Source of the DNA: Chrysomallon squamiferum
Lineage: Eukaryota > Mollusca > Gastropoda > Neomphalida > Peltospiridae
Assembly (NCBI GenBank): GCA_012295275.1
Contig: CM022665.1
Location: forward strand, 20,045,650 to 20,109,649
Reading direction: 5' to 3'
DNA length: 64,000 nucleotides
In this document: piece by piece, positions 54,747-64,000 of the stretch
Numbering within the stretch: the first letter of the stretch is position 1
How the letters are laid out: every line of letters begins with the position of its first letter
Made by a program: the position numbers and the translations under genes
Notes under the pieces: generated by a model
Seen by the model: only the letters and a program-made list of their open reading frames with translations
Database searches by the model: none
Told to the model about the DNA's origin: nothing

Positions 54747-55295
54747 TATTTTTTTTTTGAGAATATATAAACTGAACGTGAGAAACAAAATCAAAGAAGC
54801 TAACAGCGATAATTCTGAGAAAGTAAAAATTATATTTTCCAAGGTTAAATAAAAGTAGAGAAATACAGCTAAATTTGAATTAAAAAACAAAACTCACTTG
54901 TGTCGTTCACTCTAAAAAAGGAATAAACAGGTAGAAGTCAGAGGGTGGATAATAATTAAAACAAATGAAATATAAAACCAGATTCTATGGTAAACTGTTT
55001 GCATATTAACATAGTTCGAATTTTGAAAGGACTTGTTTTATCTAACATTGCTTGCCCGTTGTGGCAAGACGCCGTTGTTGTTTGCATTCAACTTGACTAT
55101 ACCAATATTTTCTCGTTCGGGCTGTTTTCACGATGGTGATAAACACGTCTTTGTCAATATGTTTCGTTTCTATCACAAAGATATCACATGGATATTCTTA
55201 GACGGTAAATTCGGTGAAAGTCAACATAAATTAAATTTATAATCTGTATTAAAGGTGGAACCATGATTATTTTAATCAGGTGACATTTATTTACG

Positions 55296-55334
<39 letters not shown>

Positions 55335-56872
55335 GAAATTAAAAAGCTTAATTTAGTCGACATTGTATCGGTTTTTTGTTGTTTCTCTTTTTTTTCTATA
55401 AAATATAAATTGTTTACAGAAGGATTTGCGTTATAAAATTAAGTAATAAAGTGTTTCCATGGTGACGGAAGTTATATTTTATTAGAGATTAACATTGCGA
55501 AGTGGTGGGGGGGCTATTGATTAAAGAGACGCATTGATTAAAACAAGAAAGTGAATTTGTATCACTGATGTTCTGACTGTTAAAACGTACTTACATACAC
55601 ACTTATAGAAACATTCACAGACACAGACGTATACGCACAGACAGACAAAGATGTAAAAGGACACAGGCATTCACAGACTTACATATATCCTTTGAAAAAA
55701 AAGAAAAAAAAGAAGAAGAAAAACAATAAACAAACAACAAAAGAAAATGAAAAAAGCAACAACTGTAATAAGAAACAAACAAAACCAACCAAAACCAACA
55801 ACAACAACAAAAACAACGCATAATACATACGATCACATTCACAGAAACTTTCAGACATAATCACAAAACATAAATTCATTTATTAACAAATATATAATGT
55901 GTCGTAAATGAATTACACACTAGTCATTTCTACTTTGAACGATAAAACGATAATTTAATGTTCAATATTGATCAATTAATGAAACCGTCAACTTACATGA
56001 ATATATATACAAAAATAAAAATAAAATTAATATTCTAACATAACATAAATGATTAAATAAATAAAAATAAACAAAAACAAACAAACAAACGAAACAAACA
56101 CATAAACAAATGAATAAACAGAAATAAACAAACACACAAACATTAAAAACAAACACATAAATAAATAAATAAATAAATATGTTTCTACTATTTCAGCTGT
56201 TGTATGTCCACCCAGTTCGTTTCAAGGTATGTATCACTTATTTCTCTAATACTAGCTGACTATAAAATCATAGATTACAAATTTATGCATCATCTGGTTT
56301 CACATTGATACAAATGTGTTGCAGGCAAGAATTAGACACGATGATACCAGGGTAAACAATCTGTTAGAGTTTTACATAAAGTATACTACTACTACTGTTA
56401 CTACTACTGAAACTACTACCAACCACTACTATCATAACCACAACCACTGTGATTACTGTTACTACTACTACTACCACCACCACAACAACCACTCCCATTG
56501 CTGCTTCGACTAGTACCACTGCTACTATACTATTGTCACAACCAGAACAACTAGTATTACTACTATTACTGCTACTGTTAACATTACGATTACTACAGTT
56601 GCAACTACAACTATTAGCACTGTCGCTACTACTACTACTATCACTACCACAACTACTTCTACTACATTACGATACATACTACTACTACCACTACTATCAC
56701 TACAACGTACCATAGATACTGTCACTAAAGTTCTAAACTCTGTATGAATGTCATGAGTAATCAAACTGAAAATGTTTAAATTGCTAACCTGTTAATCAAG
56801 GTCAACATCAGATCAGTGCACTCTTCACTTAGTGTCCTGGAATTCATTAGTCACATTCTACTTTGTCGCCTG

Positions 56873-56907
<35 letters not shown>

Positions 56908-58305
56908 TATATATATATATACTTTTTTTTTCTCAGTTGTTCAAATGTGTACCAGTTCTTCAGCGGTTGGTAAACGTGTGTTCATCGACAGTTCCGCCTC
57001 GGAGACCTCCATCACGAAATGCACGTGCTTTCTCCAGACCTCTTCAGATGAGCTGGAAGTGAACGTAATATATGCTCCTGGTGGGTCAGGCTGTGGGTCT
57101 AAGATAGAGTTTCAGGTGACACATACTGTTACGTTCGAGTGTGTGTTGTCCGGAATTGTGATTAGAAATATCACAAATAACCCGTTTGACGTCGTTTTAA
57201 CTAAGGAAATGTCATCTGCACCCTCCAGTTACTGCATAGACGTGAAAGCAAAACGAGGTAAGCATTGTTTTATGTTGCAAAACGTTCGTAACTTACGTCT
57301 TTCCTTACATCCAGTTTAAGAGAGCATTTTATTTTAATTTCGAAATGTCCTTCCAGGCATGAAACTAATTTGCAAATCAAACAAAAACGTTGTCATGGAA
57401 ACACAAGAGATTTCCACGGAGACTGCTGTCATCCCGCCAGACACGTCAGCAACCACGGACACGCCAAATAGCAACACTTCAAGCATATGGGGAAATACAA
57501 CAAATCAAATTGTCACAGGGGAAACAACTCCGGTGTCCTTTCAGAACAGTACAGTTACTACCCCTTTTGACATCTTTTCTACCACAAAGTCTTCTGAGTC
57601 AGAGGAGAGCAAATCTGCAGGATTAGACACCACTACTAGTAATATATTATTTAATAACTACTGATAATTAGCTAAATTAATTATGTAAATATATATTAAT
57701 TAAACTTGAAGCAATATATTATTTAACAAGTTACATAAAATTTGTAAATATATCTGAATTGAACTACAACCAATATGATATTTAGTAACTACCGATAAAC
57801 TATGTAAGTGTATCTCAGATGTTCCACAAGTGATATATTATCTAACAGTTAGCTAAATAAAGTATGAATACGTATCTATTCACATTTCTTGGTCATAAGT
57901 ATTACTTTAAGCAACCGTTGATATTTCATATATTTTAATTTATAAAATATGTGTATGCGTTTGTGAGTGTGTCTGTTTGTCTGTGTATGTAAGTACGCGT
58001 GAATATGTATCATTTGTCGTTAATTTTATTAACAGTTATGTTGTTGCTTTCTTTCCAGTTATCATCATAGCTGTTGTTGCTGGCGTCGTTGTGATCGCTG
58101 CTGTTGTCCTGTTTGTGGTGTTCTACATCTCAAGAAGGTAAAAGTGGTTGCTTTGAGAATGATTTCATAATTTTATTGTCCAGCTGATAAACTTTGCAAC
58201 TTTAATAATTGTGTCATCATCTGTCTCTGCATATTGTTACCAACTGTCTCTGCTGTCACTACATCTATTACCACTACTATTACTACTGCTACTACCACCA
58301 CCACC

Positions 58306-58339
<34 letters not shown>

Positions 58340-58427
58340 TTACTACTACTACCACCACTACTATTACTACTACTATTACTACTACTACTAGTATTGTTAT
58401 TGATTTTACTATTACTACTGCTACTAT

Positions 58428-58480
<53 letters not shown>

Positions 58481-60186
58481 GTATTGCTATTGATTTTACG
58501 ATTACTACTTCAAGCGGTACTACTACTGCTGCTGTTGCTGCTGCTACTCACTACTACTAAGACGATACATATTATGTCTGCTACTATTGTTTCTGCTTCT
58601 ATAGTTGTGAGTTGCATTATATGGATCAAAAAATTATTGTTATTGTTGGCATTATTTATTTATTTATTTGTTTGTTTGCTTGTTTGTTTATTATTTATTT
58701 AGTACTGTTATTTAGTTGTTGTATTTTTTATTTTAATTTTATTATTCTTATTATTTTGCTTTTTACTGTATATAATTTCTATCGTAGATATATTAAGTGT
58801 AATAACTCTCTAAGATACTCCATATAGTGGGTTTTACCAATCACATGATCGGCTAAAGAATCCTAATGTATTTTTCACCACATGTGATTTTTATTATATA
58901 TGTATCTCTGTGTGTACGTCACAGTAATAAATGTAAGTAGTAATATTAAAAACAACTCTATGATGCATAATTTTATTTACCTAGGACGGGGATATGGCCT
59001 CAACGTTTTAAGTTTATTAAGAAGACGTAAGTGATTTCTGTTTTCTTGTTTGGTTTAGGTTATTTTAATAAATGTATTTGTGGTGGTCATAACAAACAGA
59101 CTTTTACATTATGTACACTTCATTACGATTGTTTAACCTTTATTTATAATAAAGTTAGTCAGTGTATGACGTCAAGTGACATTTTCGTTAGTCGATGTGT
59201 GTGACGTCAAATTTTGCACAAAAATATGTACTATCAAACAACTGATGAAATATCTAATCAACATACATCCAGAAAACAATAATAACGCCGTTATAATGTT
59301 ATTAACATACTTTATTATTAACAAAGGTTGTGCTCGAGTGACAAAAAAAAACCCACTCGTTTTCCAGTGTACATATTGTATGAGGCTGTGATGTTGATGC
59401 CACCTCTGGTCACTTTTAACATAATATTTAAAATTTTTAGATTATTATCAAATTTTATTTCTTTTATTTAATTGTCTCTGGACGCAGGTGAGTAACTATA
59501 TTTATATTTTCACACCAACACAATCACATATTTCACTCACCATCAAATAAATTGTAATTTTTCTGAAAGCGTGTGAAATGTTTCTGAAAATTAAAGTCAT
59601 TTGTGTGTCATTCACCTTAAACCTAAACGTATTTTGAAATCAGTTTAATTAATATCGTTTTGTCTCCATATTTCATTCCTCACTAAACATTATCTTATTC
59701 TACAGTTTAAAACATGTACCAGGTTTAAAATTATTCAACTAACAACCTTTTACGTTATGTTACCTCTTTTTAAACATTCTTTATTTTGCGGCTGTCAAGT
59801 CAATAATATTATATTTTGAAACTGAACATTATTAGCTGTAACATATGAAATAATTATTTTTTAAATGGTATTATACAAACGTCTATTAAAAGTTCACATA
59901 AGAAATCGAAATTTAAAAGTAGATTACCTTTCACCATTTGATTAAAATATATCACAGTATATTTAAATTTTTGTACAGAAATAAGAAAGGAAAAGATGTC
60001 AGGGGACATAACTATGTATATTACAACGAAGGCGACATGGATGAGGAAAAAGCGACGGAGAAAGATGAAAGAGAAACCACAAATGGAAACATGGCTGAAG
60101 GAACGACAAACTCAATGACTCGAGACAACGTCATGCTGGTGTCCGACGGCTACGACTTGGACAAACCAGAGAAGACAACAGAGTGA
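54208..60186 (+). CDS. Single-pass type I membrane receptor, copy A, complete, seven exons
   Basis: Exons 54208-54280, 56197-56226, 56937-57257, 57357-57638, 58059-58137, 58985-59026 and 59979-60186; 1035 nt, 344 residues plus stop, all phases consistent. Signal peptide MCDIDFRNMYLLVFVLWVTC (start chosen because the paralogue begins at the same place). Ectodomain: eight cysteines (28, 39, 63, 65, 87, 103, 134, 147) in a beta-rich, perhaps CUB-like or jelly-roll domain. A Ser/Thr-rich stalk follows (148-235) with N-glycosylation sites NTSS, NTTN and NSTV. Transmembrane helix at about 236-259; basic juxtamembrane stretch KFIKKTNKKGK; 85-residue tail with HNYVYYNEGD and DGYDLDKPE. No family is recognised. 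Y290-Y-N fits a Grb2-type pYxN site, which hints at tyrosine-kinase signalling. Confidence 0.85.
56197..56226 (+). CDS. Receptor A exon 2: 30-nt microexon
   Basis: Acceptor CTACTATTTCAG, donor CAAG|GTATGT. Encodes AVVCPPSSFQ, adding a cysteine. Phase 1 on both sides, so it can be skipped without a frameshift. Confidence 0.7.
56385..56910. repeat. ACT trinucleotide field in receptor A intron 2
   Basis: Imperfect ACT at 56385-56700, then a perfect (ACT)n at 56874-56906 and TA repeat that run into the polypyrimidine tract of exon 3. Confidence 0.92.
56937..57257 (+). CDS. Receptor A exon 3: main ectodomain
   Basis: 321 nt. Acceptor TTTTTTTTTCTCAG, donor CGAG|GTAAGC. Holds VVQMCTSSSAVGKRVFID, SITKCTCF, YAPGGSGCGSKIEF, TFECVLSG and SSYCIDVKAK. 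Confidence 0.88.
57357..57638 (+). CDS. Receptor A exon 4: last Cys and Ser/Thr-rich stalk
   Basis: Acceptor GTCCTTCCAG, donor ACTA|GTAATA. Encodes GMKLICKSNKN, then a stalk rich in Thr, Ser, Asn and Glu, probably glycosylated. The open frame runs about 20 bases past the donor before a stop, so an unspliced form would be a secreted ectodomain. Confidence 0.8.
58059..58137 (+). CDS. Receptor A exon 5: transmembrane helix
   Basis: 79 nt. Acceptor TTGCTTTCTTTCCAG, donor AGAAG|GTAAAA. Encodes IIIIAVVAGVVVIAAVVLFV plus the stop-transfer YISRR. Confidence 0.9.
58258..58560. repeat. ACT/ACC trinucleotide field in receptor A intron 5
   Basis: CTA/CAC trinucleotides with GATTTTAC interruptions, duplicated internally (ATTGTTATTGATTTTACTAT and ATTGCTATTGATTTTACGAT). 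Confidence 0.92.
58985..59026 (+). CDS. Receptor A exon 6: juxtamembrane segment
   Basis: 42 nt. Acceptor TATTTACCTAG, donor AAGAC|GTAAGT. Encodes TGIWPQRFKFIKK. Confidence 0.75.
59979..60186 (+). CDS. Receptor A exon 7: cytoplasmic tail
   Basis: Acceptor TTTTTGTACAG. Encodes NKKGKDVRGHNYVYYNEGD, an acidic and polar stretch, and SDGYDLDKPEKTTE before TGA at 60184-60186. Confidence 0.88.
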
Positions 60187-60217
60187 AATTAAGAAGATCA
60201 TTTATTACTTTGTAGAT

Positions 60218-60223
60218 ATTAAA
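60218..60223 (+). terminator. Possible variant poly(A) signal of receptor A
   Basis: ATTAAA, 31 bases after the stop codon. Confidence 0.3.
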
Positions 60224-60626
60224 TATCAGGAAAAAGCAACACAGTTTTCAAACCAGATTGACGAATTCGTAGGATGTTTAAGAAAAATGATTGGCTACTG
60301 ATTGTCAGTTGTGTGCTTATTTTGTAATCATTGTACAAAAGATGAAACCCGATGCTACCAGAAATCAGTTTTTTTTTATCAGTAAACAACAAAAGATCGC
60401 TAATATGCTATTGATGACTGACATAAAATCCCAGGACTAGTTGGAATGGGAAATAGGCCAACACGCGGAGTGACTATGTGATCCTCACTCTCTAAACATT
60501 GTTTACTTTTAACTGTTTTCGGCTCACATTCTTCAAAAAATATAATCTCACGTTCAGCACTATATATATATACACACACACACTCTCTCTCTCTCACACA
60601 GACACACACACACACATCCATATACG

Positions 60627-61215
60627 GTGATACCTTGACTTACGAGTTTAATTCGTTCTGTGACCGAGCTCGTATCTCAATTTGCTGGTATATCAAATCA
60701 TATTTTTTTTTGTAATGTTTGTAAATAAGAAAAGTGTATTTATAAATGACATATATTGTACAAAAACAAAATAAAAGAGAATGTAAAGAAATAAATTGGT
60801 TTTGTAAGGTGTATTTATTTTGGCGATCAGACAAATTATTTTAAAGCCTTTGGCTGGAGTTATAGCCTTATCAACTCCTTCTGCATCAGTATGGTACATA
60901 TCGTAGAAGTACTACCTAGCCAAGTCGACTACACGCACACCTCACTCATGTTTTTCTATAAATTCAAGCTTCAATTCAATGGACATCACCCGCTTCTTTT
61001 TCTCAGCACTGTCCTTTGCACTCACTTTCTTAGGATCCATGGTCAGAAGAAAGACAATTGGCAAAATACTGCACAAAACGTGAGCACAACACAACAGAGA
61101 TACTTCCGCGCTGAAGTAAACTAGTGAGACGCTTGATGCTAACCTGATGTTGTGTTGTTCGTTGCGCCAACTAGTAGCAGGATATCTGAAACTCGCTCGT
61201 AACTCGGATCACATT
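60627..61215 (-). mobile_element. Tigger/pogo-like DNA transposon remnant
   Basis: The left end (CTTGACTTACGAGTTTAATT / CGTTCTGTGACCGAGCTCGT) is the kind of terminal sequence found on Tigger/pogo elements (Tc1/mariner superfamily). The right end (CTCGCTCGTAACTCGGATC) is a partial inverted match. Between them lies a broken transposase start on the minus strand. Length about 590 bp, so most of the transposase is deleted. Exact ends and target duplication were not resolved. Confidence 0.6.
60810..61040 (-). pseudogene. Transposase N-terminus (CENP-B/pogo-type HTH), broken
   Basis: It starts ATG at 61040 with MDPKKVSAKDSAEKKKRVMS, then IELKLEFIEKHE, a stop, GVRVVDLAR, a stop, and later AITPAKGFKII. 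This order is the start of Tigger-like transposases (K-R-x-x-x-S-I-E-x-K...IEKHE-x-G-V-R-V-x-D-L-A). At least two in-frame stops; the first fits a CGA-to-TGA change. Not functional. Confidence 0.65.
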
Positions 61216-61254
61216 CTGAAGTAAACATCATTTCACATTCTAAATAAATAAACT

Positions 61255-61425
61255 AATCACTTATTCTGCAAAACATCATCTCACATTCTGTAAAACATCA
61301 TCTCACATTCTGTAAAACATCATCTCATATTCTACAAAACATCATCTCACATTCTACAAAAAATCATGTCACATTCTGTAAAACATAATTTCTCATTCTA
61401 CAAAAAAACAACCGAAAAACAACAA
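61255..61425. repeat. Minisatellite of about 21 bp
   Basis: Seven or so copies of AAAACATCATCTCACATTCT + G/A-TA, with drift at the right end. It lies next to the Tigger-like remnant. Confidence 0.88.
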
Positions 61426-61658
61426 TCACAGATTCCACAAAACATAAACTGACATTTCGCAAAAGAAAGAACATCATCTCCTTTTCTAAAAACACAGAAT
61501 CTCACATTCTGCATAACTTAATCCCATAGTCACTGAAACCATCATGCCGTATCTTTGTAGATATAAATGCCCTCCAATATCATTTACATTTTAGGTTTGT
61601 GATTTCCATACACTGAAATTAGACTCAAGAGCGAAAATGTACTTTTTCCTTAAAAAAC

Positions 61659-61768
<110 letters not shown>

Positions 61769-62067
61769 CTAAATTAATAAATAAAAATGAAATAAAAATA
61801 AAACACAATGAAACACACAAAAATGATTTATTTTAGACATGTGTGTTTTACTTAATAAGGGTGATAATAGACTTAAATAAATCCATTATGATTTGTACCA
61901 TTTGTCGATCATTTTATAACATTCTTAATTAAATTTTAATTTAATTATATATATATATATATAACAAAAAGTACTTGTTAATAGTATTTTAAATTTAAAT
62001 AGATCCTCCTAATTTTTGTTCTCGGAAAGAAGACAGCAACTTTTTCTTTTGCTTTAGAAAGTATTTT

Positions 62068-62170
<103 letters not shown>

Positions 62171-62222
62171 GTACTGCTAAACTTTTTTCTACCAACACAT
62201 TTGAGTTATGTGATATAGTGGT

Positions 62223-62228
62223 CACGTG
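62223..62228. promoter_or_regulatory. E-box of the receptor B promoter
   Basis: CACGTG within GGTCACGTGC, 55 bp upstream of the ATG; it matches the element upstream of receptor A. Confidence 0.45.
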
Positions 62229-62277
62229 CTGAAGCGACGCCTACGAAAACAGATCAAATAATTCTATGATTTTTGTC

Positions 62278-64000
62278 ATGTTTCGTCTTGATTTTAAAAA
62301 CCTGTACCTGCTTCTAACCATGCTGTGGGTTACTTGTTGTGTGTCAGCTGGTAACTATACTAATATGTTATTTTAATACTTTTTAATAAGCTGATAATTA
62401 TATTTATTTATCAGTACAAAGAGATTATTGTTGTTTTCATATACAGATGTATACTTTAAAACAAATCTCTGTGAGCTGGAGAAATCCAGTTCAGCTTAAT
62501 CCGGATTAGAAACTGTTAACAACCAAACAAATACATACAAAAATAAAAATAAATAAATAAATAAAAGCCAACCTTAATATGAGAAAAAAAGAGAGGTTTC
62601 TAAAATAGAAAAATTGAATTTTGAATACATAATGGCAAAACACAAAGAGAATGATACAAGTGCATACTGAAACACACAAACAAAGTAGAGTTCTAAATAA
62701 AGAAAATGATGAAATGATCAGGTGTAAAAAAATTCTTATATTGAAACTAAACATTGATCTACATTCGTTAAATGTTCATACGTGCATTCAACAATATTTT
62801 ATTTAACAAACAGTTTAATTTTCATTTTGAAAAAGTGAAACGTTTAACGTTACAAATGAAGAGGTTTTTTTCTTTCAGCCTACAGAATTGCTTATCGACA
62901 AAAGACATCACTGATTGTACATATGCATATACACTCTCTCTCTTTCACACAAACACACACACACACACATTTAACATACATACCTAATATATTCTCATTA
63001 AAAACAAAACTACAGTATTGTCCACACAAATATTATTAAAAAATAAAATAAAAAATAAAAAATAATTTAAAAAGGTTTTTTAAAATTTCTCAGACAAACA
63101 TAATCCAACAAATAAGTCTATATGTGGACAAAACAGAATGTGACGTACACATTGTAGACGACATTTATTTCTGTTGTTAAATATTGATCAGTTAATGAAA
63201 CTATCAGTCTTACATGATTATAAACAAATAATTAAATTGAAATAATACTGTAGCATATCATTCCTGTATTTCATAAAAAATAAATAAATAAATAAACAAA
63301 TAAACAAATCAATAACTAAAAAACATTCATAAATAAATAAATAAATTAATTAATTAACTAATTAAGTAAGTAAGTAATCAGTAATATTTCAGATGGTGTC
63401 TATCTGGTTTGTCTCCAGTACTGCTACAACAACGACCACAACAACAATAACTACTACTACTACTGCTGCTGCTGTTACTACTACTACTACTACTACTACT
63501 ACTACCACTACTGCTATAATAGTACTACTACTATTACTTCTACTGTTATTACTACCACCACTAGCCCTCTGCTAGTATACTGCAATATGTTAGTTACATT
63601 TCAGTTTATAACGTCATTAATATTTATATGCTATCTACTGTACAACAGCAACTATTACTATAAAAGCTATTACTAGAACTACAACTATTACTACTACAAC
63701 TGTTACCGCTACGAATGTTGCTTCTGCTACCAACTTCTAAAATACAACAAATGCTCAATCTACCATTACTCTACTACTACGACCTCTGTTTAATACTACT
63801 ACTACTGATGATTAGGTACTATACGTTCAAATATTAGTGAGTTATTACTGTTTTGTTAAAATTTTATTCTGCGTCTGGCAGTCTGTATATGTTATCTTTT
63901 TCAGTTGTTAAGATGTGTACTAGTTCTTCAGCAGTTGGTACTTGCGTGTTTGTGGACGTCTCCGCCCCAGCATCCTACATCACGAAATGCACGTGCGTAA
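62278..64000 (+). CDS. Single-pass receptor, copy B (tandem paralogue), 5' part only
   Basis: Exon 1, 62278-62350, encodes MFRLDFKNLYLLLTMLWVTC, CVSA plus one base: same length and phase as copy A. Exon 3, 63905 to the window end (acceptor CTTTTTCAG), encodes VVKMCTSSSAVGTCVFVDVS, APASYITKCTC, closely matching copy A. Exon 2 is present only as a degenerate match at 63393-63418 without a usable donor; joining exon 1 to exon 3 directly keeps the frame. Copy B has an extra cysteine (GTC against GKR), so its disulphides may differ. The rest lies beyond the right edge, so it cannot be said whether the gene is intact. Confidence 0.75.
62351..63392. other. Receptor B intron 1
   Basis: AT-rich, with AAAT repeats. 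The string AATATTGATCAGTTAATGAA + ACTATCAG at 63179-63208 matches AATATTGATCAATTAATGAA at 55964 in receptor A intron 1. Confidence 0.6.
63393..63418 (+). pseudogene. Degenerate copy of microexon 2 in receptor B
   Basis: After ATATTTCAG the sequence aligns with copy A's microexon (ATGGTGTCTATC...GTTTGTCTCCAG against CTGTTGTATGTC...GTTCGTTTCAAG), but the cysteine codon reads TAT and the donor GTATGT has become TACTGC. Confidence 0.5.
63419..63815. repeat. ACT trinucleotide field in receptor B
   Basis: ACT repeats at the position equivalent to those before exon 3 of copy A, consistent with duplication of the whole intron. Confidence 0.9.

Overview
This looks like nuclear DNA of an animal, most likely a mollusc and perhaps a gastropod. 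It is AT-rich (by eye), intron-rich and full of long GA/CT, ACT, AAT and AAAT microsatellites. Genes are split into small exons with GT-AG introns, and the protein families (adhesion GPCR with a laminin-G-like ectodomain, RERG-type small GTPase, GMC oxidoreductase, secreted half-VWC/pacifastin-like repeats) fit a lophotrochozoan. The species call is inference; the exon models were built by hand from splice sites and reading phase.

Layout. (1) 320-4118, minus: N-terminal half (six exons, 324 residues) of a membrane-anchored GMC flavin oxidoreductase that runs off the left edge. (2) 6434-21394, minus: a complete 24-exon adhesion GPCR of 891 residues (signal peptide, ShKT-like module, LamG/pentraxin-like domain, GAIN with GPS, 7TM, short tail); every exon phase matches the next. 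(3) 21395-27437: repeat-rich spacer with a decayed SINE-like element and a possible upstream exon. (4) 27438-35373, minus: a complete four-exon RERG-like Ras GTPase (224 residues) with a uORF and candidate non-coding first exons near 36.84 kb and 40.4 kb. (5) 41821-43848, plus: two-exon secreted protein of 451 residues with seven six-cysteine domains and an acidic octapeptide linker; TATA box and poly(A) signal are visible. (6) 47392-47868, plus: a proposed two-exon orphan gene of 60 residues behind CCAAT and TATA boxes. (7) 54208-60186, plus: seven-exon single-pass receptor of 344 residues. (8) 62278 to the right edge, plus: a tandem paralogue of that receptor, incomplete. A broken Tigger/pogo-like transposase lies between the two receptors.

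The genes do not form one obvious pathway. Several concern the cell surface or the outside of the cell: the aGPCR, the secreted cysteine-rich protein and the receptor pair. The strongest unusual signals are three minisatellites in the aGPCR whose repeat unit spans the neighbouring 5' splice site; the receptor duplication with decay of a 30-nt microexon; a CACGTG-bearing array running into the RERG-like stop codon; the seven-domain secreted protein with varied predicted reactive loops; and complementary GA/CT tracts on both sides of single exons in three genes.
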